Origin: Micromonospora globbae
GTDB lineage: Bacteria > Actinomycetota > Actinomycetes > Mycobacteriales > Micromonosporaceae
Assembly: GCF_003610785.1 (NCBI RefSeq)
Contig: NZ_RAQQ01000017.1
Location: forward strand, 109,446-173,445
Direction of reading: 5' to 3'
Length of the DNA stretch: 64,000 bases
Below, piece by piece: positions 42,081 through 47,676 of this stretch. Under the pieces are notes generated by a model. The model did not search any database, was not told the origin of the DNA, and saw only the letters and a list, made by a program, of their open reading frames with translations. Both the position numbers and the translations under genes were made by a program. Position 1 is the first letter of the stretch, and each line of letters opens with the position of its first letter.

Positions 42081-42755
42081 GTGAACTGGCGTCAATTCAG
42101 CGTCGCGCTCGTGCAGGCGCTCGCATGGCCGTCGGTCGTCCTGGTCGTGCTGCTCCTGTACCGGCGGCGGGTTGCGCAACTGCTCGGCGATAACCTGCGC
42201 AGGCTGACGGTTGGGCCGGTCCAAGCTGAATGGGACCGAGCCGTCGAGGAGGCGAGCGCGACGATCGAGGCGGCCGAAACGCTGCCGAAGCTCCAAGAAG
42301 GAGTGGCTCAGCGAACCCATCCGCAGCAGTTGCTCAGCCTGGCTCGGGCGCTCGTCCGGCTCAATCCCCAGTCGTCGATCGTCTATGCCTGGCAGGCAGC
42401 ACGCGAGGCGTTCGAAGCGCATCTACCGATGGACGACGAGGAATTGATCGAACTCCGCACGATCATGCGGATGGCGAAGCGGGCGAGAGAGCGCGGATTG
42501 ATCAAATTCGAGACAATGTCTGTTCTCGAGCAACTCATGAGGCTTTCCACCATCGCCTACCGAGTGGACGAGCGCCCGAAGCCGACGGCCGAGCAAGCCG
42601 AGGATTACCTGCATTTGGTTGAGGCGTTCTTGGGGCTCCTCGAAGCAGCTCCCGAGGGCAACGGTGGTAGCAGGGAGCCAGCCCAGACCGGCCCGCGCGC
42701 ACCCGACCAGTCGACCGCAGACGTGCGAAAGCGCCCCGCCCCTAGTCCTAGCTAG
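42081..42755 (+). CDS. Single-pass membrane protein of the element
   Basis: 224 residues. One N-terminal helix (VQALAWPSVVLVVLLLY, about 10-27) followed by a basic RRR stop and a long helical cytoplasmic domain (QAEWDRAVEEASATIEAAETLPKLQ..., LLSLARALVRLNPQSSIVYAWQAAREAFEAHL..., LIKFETMSVLEQLMRLSTIAYRVDERPKPTAEQAEDYLHLVEAFLGLL). No known family is recognised. GTG start with GAGGAGG 5 nt upstream. Base composition is noticeably lower in GC than the host genes. Downstream of int, 57-bp gap; could affect establishment or exclusion, which is speculation. Confidence 0.75.
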   Translation: MNWRQFSVALVQALAWPSVVLVVLLLYRRRVAQLLGDNLRRLTVGPVQAEWDRAVEEASATIEAAETLPKLQEGVAQRTHPQQLLSLARALVRLNPQSSIVYAWQAAREAFEAHLPMDDEELIELRTIMRMAKRARERGLIKFETMSVLEQLMRLSTIAYRVDERPKPTAEQAEDYLHLVEAFLGLLEAAPEGNGGSREPAQTGPRAPDQSTADVRKRPAPSPS

Positions 42756-42767
42756 GGCCGGGGCGCT
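42730..42767. terminator. Bidirectional terminator inside the element
   Basis: A 16-bp stem with one mismatch (42730-42745 with 42752-42767, arm AGCGCCCCGCCCCTAG) spans the stop codon of the + strand gene and faces the end of the long minus-strand gene train. Confidence 0.85.
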
Positions 42768-42776
42768 CAGGCGGTC

Positions 42777-43091
42777 TCAGGCGAAGTTGACGTACTGGCG
42801 GGCGCCGACGACGACCAGGCGGCCGGCGAGGTGCTCGGCGGCGAGCGCGGCGAAGTCGGAGGCGGGCAGGATGCGCGGGTCGGGGTCGACGGTCCGGGTG
42901 TCGCGGCCTTGGGTGAATCGCTCGCGGTGGGCGGACACGTAGGCGTTGTGCGCCGCGCCGACGTCGATCCGGTCGCGGCCGGCGTCGCGGGCGTCGGCGG
43001 CGTGCCGGTCGACGACGGCGAGCGCGAGGGCGCGGCGCTCGGCGATCGCGGCGTCGGTCGGCACGGAGCCGATCGGCGAGATACGGGGCAA
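42777..43091 (-). CDS. Small hypothetical protein of the element
   Basis: 104 residues, helical and charged: PRISPIGSVPTDAAIAERRALALAVVDRHAADARDAGRDRIDVGAAHNAYVSAHRERFTQGRD... ending DFAALAAEHLAGRLVVVGARQYVNFA. The TTG start (43089-43091) is chosen because GAAGGAG lies 5 nt upstream; a longer frame has no such signal. No family is recognised. It is the last gene of the minus-strand train, after a 241-bp gap that may hold its own promoter. Confidence 0.7.
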   Translation of the reverse strand: MPRISPIGSVPTDAAIAERRALALAVVDRHAADARDAGRDRIDVGAAHNAYVSAHRERFTQGRDTRTVDPDPRILPASDFAALAAEHLAGRLVVVGARQYVNFA

Positions 43092-43332
43092 GGCGTCTCC
43101 TTCGAGGGTAACAGAGCGTGACTTCTGGACACGGGTCGGGGTCTCTGAACTTGACGGACCTGCGAGCGCGCTCTCCGGCGGTTCTGTGACCTGCGGCGAT
43201 GGGAGGTACCCCCCAGGGCGTGCGGGCCTCGCTGTCACGCACAGTGACGCATCGCAGAACGTGATCGTTCAGTCGTCCGCGGCGGCCGAGGGCGCGCCGG
43301 CCGTGGTGGTCGACGCGCCCAGGGCGACGAGG

Positions 43333-44106
43333 TCAGTTCGCGGGGATGGTCTTGCGCACGCGGTCGACGTGCCGGCGCGTCATGCCGAGCGCCGACTGCA
43401 ACGCAGCCGCAGCCTTCCGAGCGTTGGTCGTCGCCATCGCCGCGCGAGCGGCAGCCTGCCGGCTCCGGTCGGTCGAGGCGGCGGCGGCCTTGAGCGCTTC
43501 GTGCCGGGCCTTGAGGGTCAGCGCCTCGATCCGCTCCGGCGAGGCACCCTTCGCGATGAGGTAGAGGCGCAGGTAGTCGCTCGCGGCGAGGTGCGCGGCC
43601 GGCGAGTCGGTCGCCATCAGCGCCTCAAGGCGAGCGGATACGGTGCCGTCGTTCACGTTGCCGAGCACGAGGTCGAGGTCGTGCCTCGCGGTCAGCGCGT
43701 CGCGCCGGTCGACCTCAGGCGTCGCGGAGGCGACGGCCACGGTCTCGGCGACCTCGGCGGCCTCGGTGGCGGTCTTGACGGCCTCGGCGACCTTCGCGGC
43801 GGTGCGCTGCATCAGTTCGTTGATCTGCGCGTGCCGGCCGGTCGGGTAGATGTTGATGTCGGCGGCGATCTCGCGCGCCTTGGCGACGGCCGAGCGGACG
43901 GCGTCGTAGGCGTCGTCCAGGGCGGCGGCGGCGTCCCCGGCGAAGTCGGCGGCGGTGTCGGCCTCCGAGGTCTCGCCGACGTACTCGCCGAGCGCCTGAG
44001 CGCCGGTGTCGAGCGCGGTCGTGATGTGGCCGGCTTCGCGGTCGAGGGCCTCGGGCGTCGGGGCGCCGGCCGGGGTCGGGATCGGGGTCGGGGTCGGGTC
44101 GCTCAC
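43333..44106 (-). CDS. Helical hypothetical protein of the element
   Basis: 257 residues, almost entirely alpha-helical and Ala/Glu-rich after a short Pro/Thr N-terminus (VSDPTPTPIPTPAGAPTPEALDRE). The middle (QINELMQRTAAKVAEAVKTATEAAEVAETVAVASATPEVDRRDALTARHDLDLVLG) suggests coiled coil. The C-terminal part (RSRQAAARAAMATTNARKAAAALQSALGMTRRHVDRVRKTIPAN) is basic and ends like an HTH recognition helix, so DNA binding is possible. GTG start with GAAGGAG 6 nt upstream; that site overlaps the stop of the previous gene. Confidence 0.7.
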   Translation of the reverse strand: MSDPTPTPIPTPAGAPTPEALDREAGHITTALDTGAQALGEYVGETSEADTAADFAGDAAAALDDAYDAVRSAVAKAREIAADINIYPTGRHAQINELMQRTAAKVAEAVKTATEAAEVAETVAVASATPEVDRRDALTARHDLDLVLGNVNDGTVSARLEALMATDSPAAHLAASDYLRLYLIAKGASPERIEALTLKARHEALKAAAASTDRSRQAAARAAMATTNARKAAAALQSALGMTRRHVDRVRKTIPAN

Positions 44107-44117
44107 GCGGGTCTCCT

Positions 44118-44354
44118 TCACAGGTAGTCGACGGTCTCGGCCGTCGGGTGGGTGGTCGGGTCGAGCAGGTACGCGCGCAGCTCGGCAGCGCGCCGTCGGC
44201 GGCGCCGGGCGACCTCGTCCAGGTGCTCGGCGAGGTCGTCGGCGAAGTCGGTCGGGCGGCACACGGCGATGCGTAGGGCGCGCTCGAGCGCGTGGCAATC
44301 GGCGTCGGTCAGGTCGTACGTGGGCGGCCGGCGCGGGCCGAGGTCGTCGGTCAC
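44118..44354 (-). CDS. Small basic/acidic hypothetical protein
   Basis: 78 residues: DLTDADCHALERALRIAVCRPTDFADDLAEHLDEVARRRRRRAAELRAYLLDPTTHPTAETVDYL. One long helix with an RRRRRR patch. GTG start overlapping the previous stop by 4 bp, so clearly co-translated. No family recognised. Confidence 0.68.
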   Translation of the reverse strand: MTDDLGPRRPPTYDLTDADCHALERALRIAVCRPTDFADDLAEHLDEVARRRRRRAAELRAYLLDPTTHPTAETVDYL

Positions 44355-44896
44355 GGCGACGGCCTCCGTACGCGAAGCCTCACGGTCGCACTGTCACGCG
44401 GGTGGTTGAACTGCACGCGGTGTTCGCGCAGCAGGACGCCGTGCGCGCCGGTCAGGTCGTGCCAGTCGACGTCACGGCCGAGGCGCTCGGCGACGGCGGC
44501 GCACAACTCGCGCCGGGTGCCGCGCCAGTGCTCGCCGGGCGCGAGCCAAGCGATCTCGGCGAGCACCTGGGCGACGCGCTCGGCGTCGGCCTCCTCCGGC
44601 GCCACGCTGGGCGGGGCGTCGGCCTCCTCCGGCGAGCGGATCGCCTGCGCGTACAGCCACACGCGGCCGGCGCGGAGCCGGAGCGCGACGCGGTAGATGT
44701 GCTTCAACGTGGACAGCGCGTGCGTGATCCGGCCGAATGTCACCAGCACATCCGGCAGGCGCGCGGCGACCAGCTCGGCGAGCTGCTCCGGCGTGCCGTG
44801 CCAACGCTCGCCCGGCGCGGCGAGCGCGATGCCGGCGAGCACCTTCGCGATGCGCTCGATCTCCTCCGGCGTCGCGGGGCGGTCGACGGCGGTCAC
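44351..44896 (-). CDS. Internally duplicated hypothetical protein of the element
   Basis: 181 residues made of two copies of one module. Copy 1 (about 12-75) has RIAKVLAGIALAAPGERWHGTPEQLAELVAARL; copy 2 (about 108-170) has RVAQVLAEIAWLAPGEHWRGTRRELCAAVAERL. Each is followed by a helix and a strand like a small winged-helix or helical DNA-binding unit (LLREHRVQFNHPRDSATVRLRVRRPSP). Function unknown; a DNA-binding or regulatory role is inference. The GTG start has GAGGAGG upstream; it overlaps both neighbours by 4 bp. Confidence 0.75.
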   Translation of the reverse strand: MTAVDRPATPEEIERIAKVLAGIALAAPGERWHGTPEQLAELVAARLPDVLVTFGRITHALSTLKHIYRVALRLRAGRVWLYAQAIRSPEEADAPPSVAPEEADAERVAQVLAEIAWLAPGEHWRGTRRELCAAVAERLGRDVDWHDLTGAHGVLLREHRVQFNHPRDSATVRLRVRRPSP

Positions 44897-45084
44897 GGCG
44901 TGACCTCCTCGGCCAGGGCGCCACCGTGGCGGGCGCAGACAGCGCGGAGGCGGCCGTCGAGCTGGGCGACGCGGCGGGTCGGTCGGCGGCAGAGTCGACG
45001 GCGACCAGGAGGTGATGCGTCGCGTGGGTGCCTGCATCTGTAGGCGTCCGCGCGGAGGGCGCGGTGCGCGTCGAGCCAGGTCAT
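44893..45084 (-). CDS. Small Arg-rich hypothetical protein
   Basis: 63 residues: MTWLDAHRALRADAYRCRHPRDASPPGRRRLCRRPTRRVAQLDGRLRAVCARHGGALAEEVTP. Three Cys and many Arg. The ATG at 45082-45084 has GAGGAG 7 nt upstream. Overlaps the next gene by 4 bp. No family recognised. Confidence 0.6.
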   Translation of the reverse strand: MTWLDAHRALRADAYRCRHPRDASPPGRRRLCRRPTRRVAQLDGRLRAVCARHGGALAEEVTP

Positions 45085-45117
45085 CGGGTAACTCCTCGGG
45101 GTGCGTGTAAACGCAAG

Positions 45118-45154
45118 CGACCCCCGGCCGGCGAGGTGCCGGTCGCGGGGGTCG
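45118..45154 (-). terminator. Hairpin between two small element genes
   Basis: Arms 45118-45132 (CGACCCCCGGCCGGC) and 45138-45154 pair with small interruptions and a short loop. It lies between the stop at 45170 and the next start at 45084 and would partly uncouple the two gene groups. Confidence 0.6.
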
Positions 45155-45169
45155 GTGCGGTGGTGCGGG

Positions 45170-45319
45170 TCAGTCGGTACGCGCGGTGCGAGCGCGTAGC
45201 CGTTCGGCGAGTAGGTCGGCGAGGCCGTCGAGTGCGTGCTCGCGCCATTCGGCGGTGAGGCGGTCAACGATCAGAGCCGCGAGGTCGCGGCGTTGCTCGC
45301 GGGTCATCTGGCGGGACAT
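45170..45319 (-). CDS. 49-residue helical protein of the element
   Basis: MSRQMTREQRRDLAALIVDRLTAEWREHALDGLADLLAERLRARTARTD, a short amphipathic helical protein. A strong ribosome-binding site (TAGGAGGT, 6 nt upstream) selects this ATG over the internal one at codon 5. It lies 12 bp after the previous gene and belongs to the same train. Function unknown. Confidence 0.65.
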   Translation of the reverse strand: MSRQMTREQRRDLAALIVDRLTAEWREHALDGLADLLAERLRARTARTD

Positions 45320-45331
45320 CGGCGGTACCTC

Positions 45332-45571
45332 CTACGCCACGCGGGCGCGGCCGGCGCGAGCTGCTCGGCGAGCGCGCCACGCGCCCAGGTCGACGACGTT
45401 TCCGGCGACGGCCGGCGCGGGCGCGGCGGGTGCCGGCGCGGCCTGCTTGCGGGCAGCCTGCCGGCGAGCGGCGTGCGCGTCGATCTCCGGCCGCATGTCG
45501 CGGTAGAGCAACTCGGCACACTTCTGTAGGACGGCCTCGGCGAACAGTTCGGCGACCTGGGCGTGAGTCAT
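45332..45571 (-). CDS. 79-residue hypothetical protein of the element
   Basis: MTHAQVAELFAEAVLQKCAELLYRDMRPEIDAHAARRQAARKQ followed by an Ala/Pro linker and the motif VVDLGAWRARRAARAG. The N-terminal helix plus the C-terminal DLGAWRARR tail recurs in small actinobacterial element proteins as I recall, without known role. ATG overlaps the previous stop (ATGA at 45568-45571). Confidence 0.68.
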   Translation of the reverse strand: MTHAQVAELFAEAVLQKCAELLYRDMRPEIDAHAARRQAARKQAAPAPAAPAPAVAGNVVDLGAWRARRAARAGRARVA

Positions 45572-46443
45572 GCGGCGCGCATCTCCTTCGTGGTCTCGGT
45601 CATCTCCTCGGTACGGGCGAGCAGCTCGGCGAGCACGGTCGACGGCGCGGCAGGGACGTTCCAGAGGCGCACGCCCCGGACGGTCACCGGGTCGCCGAAC
45701 AACTCGCGGCCGAGCGCAAACAGGCGGTGCTTGCCGACACGGGCTTTCGCGTCGGCGGCGGCGTCGTAGGCGCGCCACACCTCCGGCATCGGGTGCCGGC
45801 CGGGCGGCAGCGCGAGCAGGAAGCGCCGGGCGGCCTCCTCGGCGGCGGCCTGGGCGGCGACCTTGCCGGCGCGGCGAGCGGCGACCGTAGCGGCGCGCTT
45901 GGCGACGGCCTCCGGGGCGTTGAGCGTCTCGCGCCAGATCACCTCGACGTCGTCCGGGGTGCCTTCGTCGTCCAGGGCGTAACGCACCTCGTCGGCCACG
46001 CGGCGGCACCAGTTCGCGACCTTGCGACGTGGTGCGCCGGAGCGGCCGAAGCGGGCGATAGCGCGGGTGTCTGCTACGGCTTGGGCGAGCTGCGGGCCGA
46101 GGTGTGCGGGCGGATCGGGCAGCGCGGCGAGCAGGTCGCAGACGGTCGCGTCGAAGTCGGGCCGGCGGATCGGGTCGGCCGTGTGCGGGTCGTCGTCGCG
46201 GCGACGGGCGATGCGCGTCACGCCGAGGTCGGGGTCGTCGGCGACGAAGTAGACCGGCAGCAGCACGGGCTCGATCACGCGGCCGGCGACGCGCTCCGGG
46301 CTGAATGCGAGCGTGTCGCGGGCGAGCAGCCACGATGACCACTCGAAGATGCGCGGGCGCTCGGCGTAGAAGTCGTGGGCGAACAGGGCGAGACGCCGCA
46401 CGAGGGCGGCGCCGGTTGATGACTGGCCGGCGTCGGATGACAC
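45568..46443 (-). CDS. Hypothetical protein, candidate replication or mobilisation gene of the element
   Basis: 291 residues, no recognised family. Start GTG at 46441-46443 with AAAGGATC 6 nt upstream. N-terminal region: LVRRLALFAHDFYAERPRIFEWSSWLLARDTLAFSPERVAGRVIEPVLLPVYFVADDPDLGVTRIARRRDDD; middle helix-rich segment (VCDLLAALPDPPAHLGPQLAQAVADTRAIARFG, RRKVANWCRRVADEVRYALDD); C-terminal WRAYDAAADAKARVGKHRLFALGRELFGDPVTVRGVRLWNV. The 53-bp inverted repeat lies just upstream, an arrangement seen for initiator/origin pairs, so an origin-binding role is possible but unproven. Confidence 0.65.
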   Translation of the reverse strand: MSSDAGQSSTGAALVRRLALFAHDFYAERPRIFEWSSWLLARDTLAFSPERVAGRVIEPVLLPVYFVADDPDLGVTRIARRRDDDPHTADPIRRPDFDATVCDLLAALPDPPAHLGPQLAQAVADTRAIARFGRSGAPRRKVANWCRRVADEVRYALDDEGTPDDVEVIWRETLNAPEAVAKRAATVAARRAGKVAAQAAAEEAARRFLLALPPGRHPMPEVWRAYDAAADAKARVGKHRLFALGRELFGDPVTVRGVRLWNVPAAPSTVLAELLARTEEMTETTKEMRAA

Positions 46444-46798
46444 GGCTCGATCCTTTCGACGTAGGGGCGGGGCCGGCGGGGCGGGGCCGGCATGGTGAAG
46501 CGCGGGCAGGTGGCACGGGCGGTCTCCTCGGTGTCGTGGGTGGTCGTCACTCTCATGCGCCAAACGGGGCCGAGGTGTGCAGCGCGGGGCGAGGCCGGCG
46601 CGGCGACGAGGGCGGGCCGGAGGAGGGTGCAGTTTTGACGAAGTGACGCTGTAACACCTCCTCCTATTTGTTGCTCTTGGAGGAGGAGAAGAAGAAGTAG
46701 AGCAACTATGTAGGAGAGGTGATTCAGCGTCACAACGTCGAAACTGCACCCTTGATCATCTCCGCAGCCCGGCGCCCGTCGCCGCGCCACGGCCGGCG
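46444..46798. other. 355-bp gene-free region holding a long inverted repeat
   Basis: No gene is supported. Contains the inverted repeat at 46625-46751, and a single copy of TCTCATGCGCC (46551-46561), a motif that recurs in the 49-bp tandem repeats 640 bp away. Confidence 0.65.
46625..46751. repeat. 53-bp imperfect inverted repeat (candidate origin or transfer site)
   Basis: Arms 46625-46677 and 46699-46751 match at about 41 of 53 positions around a 21-nt purine-rich loop (GGAGGAGGAGAAGAAGAAG). Both arms share GGGTGCAGTTT, GTGACGCTG and GTTGCTCT. The loop side is AT-rich for this genome. Located between element genes on the minus strand. Extended dyads like this occur in rolling-circle, single-strand and clt/oriT-type sites; which one applies is unknown. 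Confidence 0.85.
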
Positions 46799-46990
46799 CT
46801 ACTCGCGCGGCACGCCGAGCAAGTGCGCCAGCGCCTCGCGCGCCTCGGCCAGCTCCTCGCGCAGCTTCGCGACCTCGGCGGCCTCGCGGGTGCGTCTCGC
46901 GGCCGAGCGGCATGCGTCATTGCAGTAGGCGGCCGAGCGGCGGCGCCCAGGGCGGAGCGGCTGTCCGCACGCGTCGTACTGACAGATCAT
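46799..46990 (-). CDS. Small zinc-finger/coiled-coil protein
   Basis: 63 residues: MICQYDACGQPLRPGRRRSAAYCNDACRSAARRTREAAEVAKLREELAEAREALAHLLGVPRE. Four Cys (Cys3, Cys8, Cys23, Cys27) form a likely zinc ribbon of the CxxxxC...CxxxC type, followed by a coiled-coil helix. GAGGAGGTG lies 6 nt upstream of the ATG. Such proteins are frequent in actinobacterial phages and plasmids. DNA binding is plausible. Confidence 0.75.
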   Translation of the reverse strand: MICQYDACGQPLRPGRRRSAAYCNDACRSAARRTREAAEVAKLREELAEAREALAHLLGVPRE

Positions 46991-47191
46991 GTGATCACCT
47001 CCTCGCGCATGGCGGTCGCCCGCAATCGGGCCAAAAAGAAACGCCCCACCCGCGAGCGTGTGCTCGAGGCGAGGCGTTGAAATTGCGCGGCAGCGCCGGC
47101 CGACCCCGTCCGCTGGGCAGGACCGACCGGCGCGCGCTCAACCGGTGCAGACCCGCGCGGCACGCCGGGAGTCATCGGGGCGCTGTTCCCT

Positions 47192-47310
47192 CGTAAGTCT
47201 CATGCGCCCGAACGGTGGTAACGGTCGCCCGCAATCTCTCCGTAGGTCTCATGCGCCTAGGCCGTGGTAACGGTCGCCCGCAATCTCTCCGTAGGTCTCA
47301 TGCGCCTGAA
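47192..47310. repeat. 49-bp tandem repeats, 2.4 copies (iteron-like)
   Basis: Units start at 47192, 47241 and 47290 (the last partial). Each begins CGTAAG or CGTAGG, then TCTCATGCGCC, and contains GGTAACGGTCGCCCGCAAT. A fourth TCTCATGCGCC is at 46551. Regularly spaced direct repeats near a translocase gene suit a TraB recognition (clt) site or replication iterons. Confidence 0.85.
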
Positions 47311-47355
47311 TAGCGACGCGCGGCGAGCAGCTCCTCGCCCAGGTCGACAACGACA

Positions 47356-47388
47356 ACGGCCCGGACACCTCGCGGGTATCCGGGCCGT
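47356..47388 (-). terminator. Terminator after the translocase gene group
   Basis: A perfect 10-bp stem ACGGCCCGGA/TCCGGGCCGT (47356-47365 with 47379-47388) lies 60 bp downstream of the HicA-like gene on the minus strand. Confidence 0.75.
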
Positions 47389-47448
47389 CTCCGACCGTGG
47401 CCGGACAGCGGGAGGGTGGGGCGCCCTCCTGCCTACGTGTTGAACCGA

Positions 47449-47676
47449 TCAGGCCGGCGCGGGCAGGCCGTCGGCCTCCTCGCGGATCACGCGGCGCACC
47501 TGGGCGCGGGCGTTGCGGGCTGCCCGGTAGTCGCTCGGCGTGGCCGGCAGCACGACCAGCCGACCGCGCGGCGAGACCAGCCTCGGATGTCTGCGGCCGG
47601 CGACCAGGCGCCAGCCGGCGGCCTCGGCCTCGGCGACGACCGGCCGGAGGTCGGCGGCGATGCTCCGGCGCTTCAC
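47449..47676 (-). CDS. HicA-like fold small protein
   Basis: 75 residues: VKRRSIAADLRPVVAEAEAAGWRLVAGRRHPRLVSPRGRLVVLPATPSDYRAARNARAQVRRVIRE. The helix, GWRLVAGRRHPRLVSPRGRLVVLP strand pair and final helix match the dsRBD-like HicA/YcfA mRNA-interferase fold; the His of HicA (in SHH-type motifs) corresponds to RRHPR. No HicB antitoxin gene follows, so it may be a solitary phage/plasmid-type member. GTG start with AAGGAGG 4 nt upstream; overlaps the translocase stop by 4 bp. Confidence 0.65.
   Translation of the reverse strand: MKRRSIAADLRPVVAEAEAAGWRLVAGRRHPRLVSPRGRLVVLPATPSDYRAARNARAQVRRVIREEADGLPAPA

Larger units (their letters stand above)
46991..47448. other. 458-bp gene-free region with iteron-like repeats
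   Basis: No gene is supported. It holds the 49-bp tandem repeats (47192-47310), another partial copy of their GGTCGCCCGCAAT segment near 47016-47028, and a terminator (47356-47388). Confidence 0.65.

Noticed and set aside
42777..43238. Longer 153-residue form of the small element gene
   Set aside because: The extra N-terminus lacks a ribosome-binding site and is low-complexity. A strong site precedes the internal TTG at 43091.
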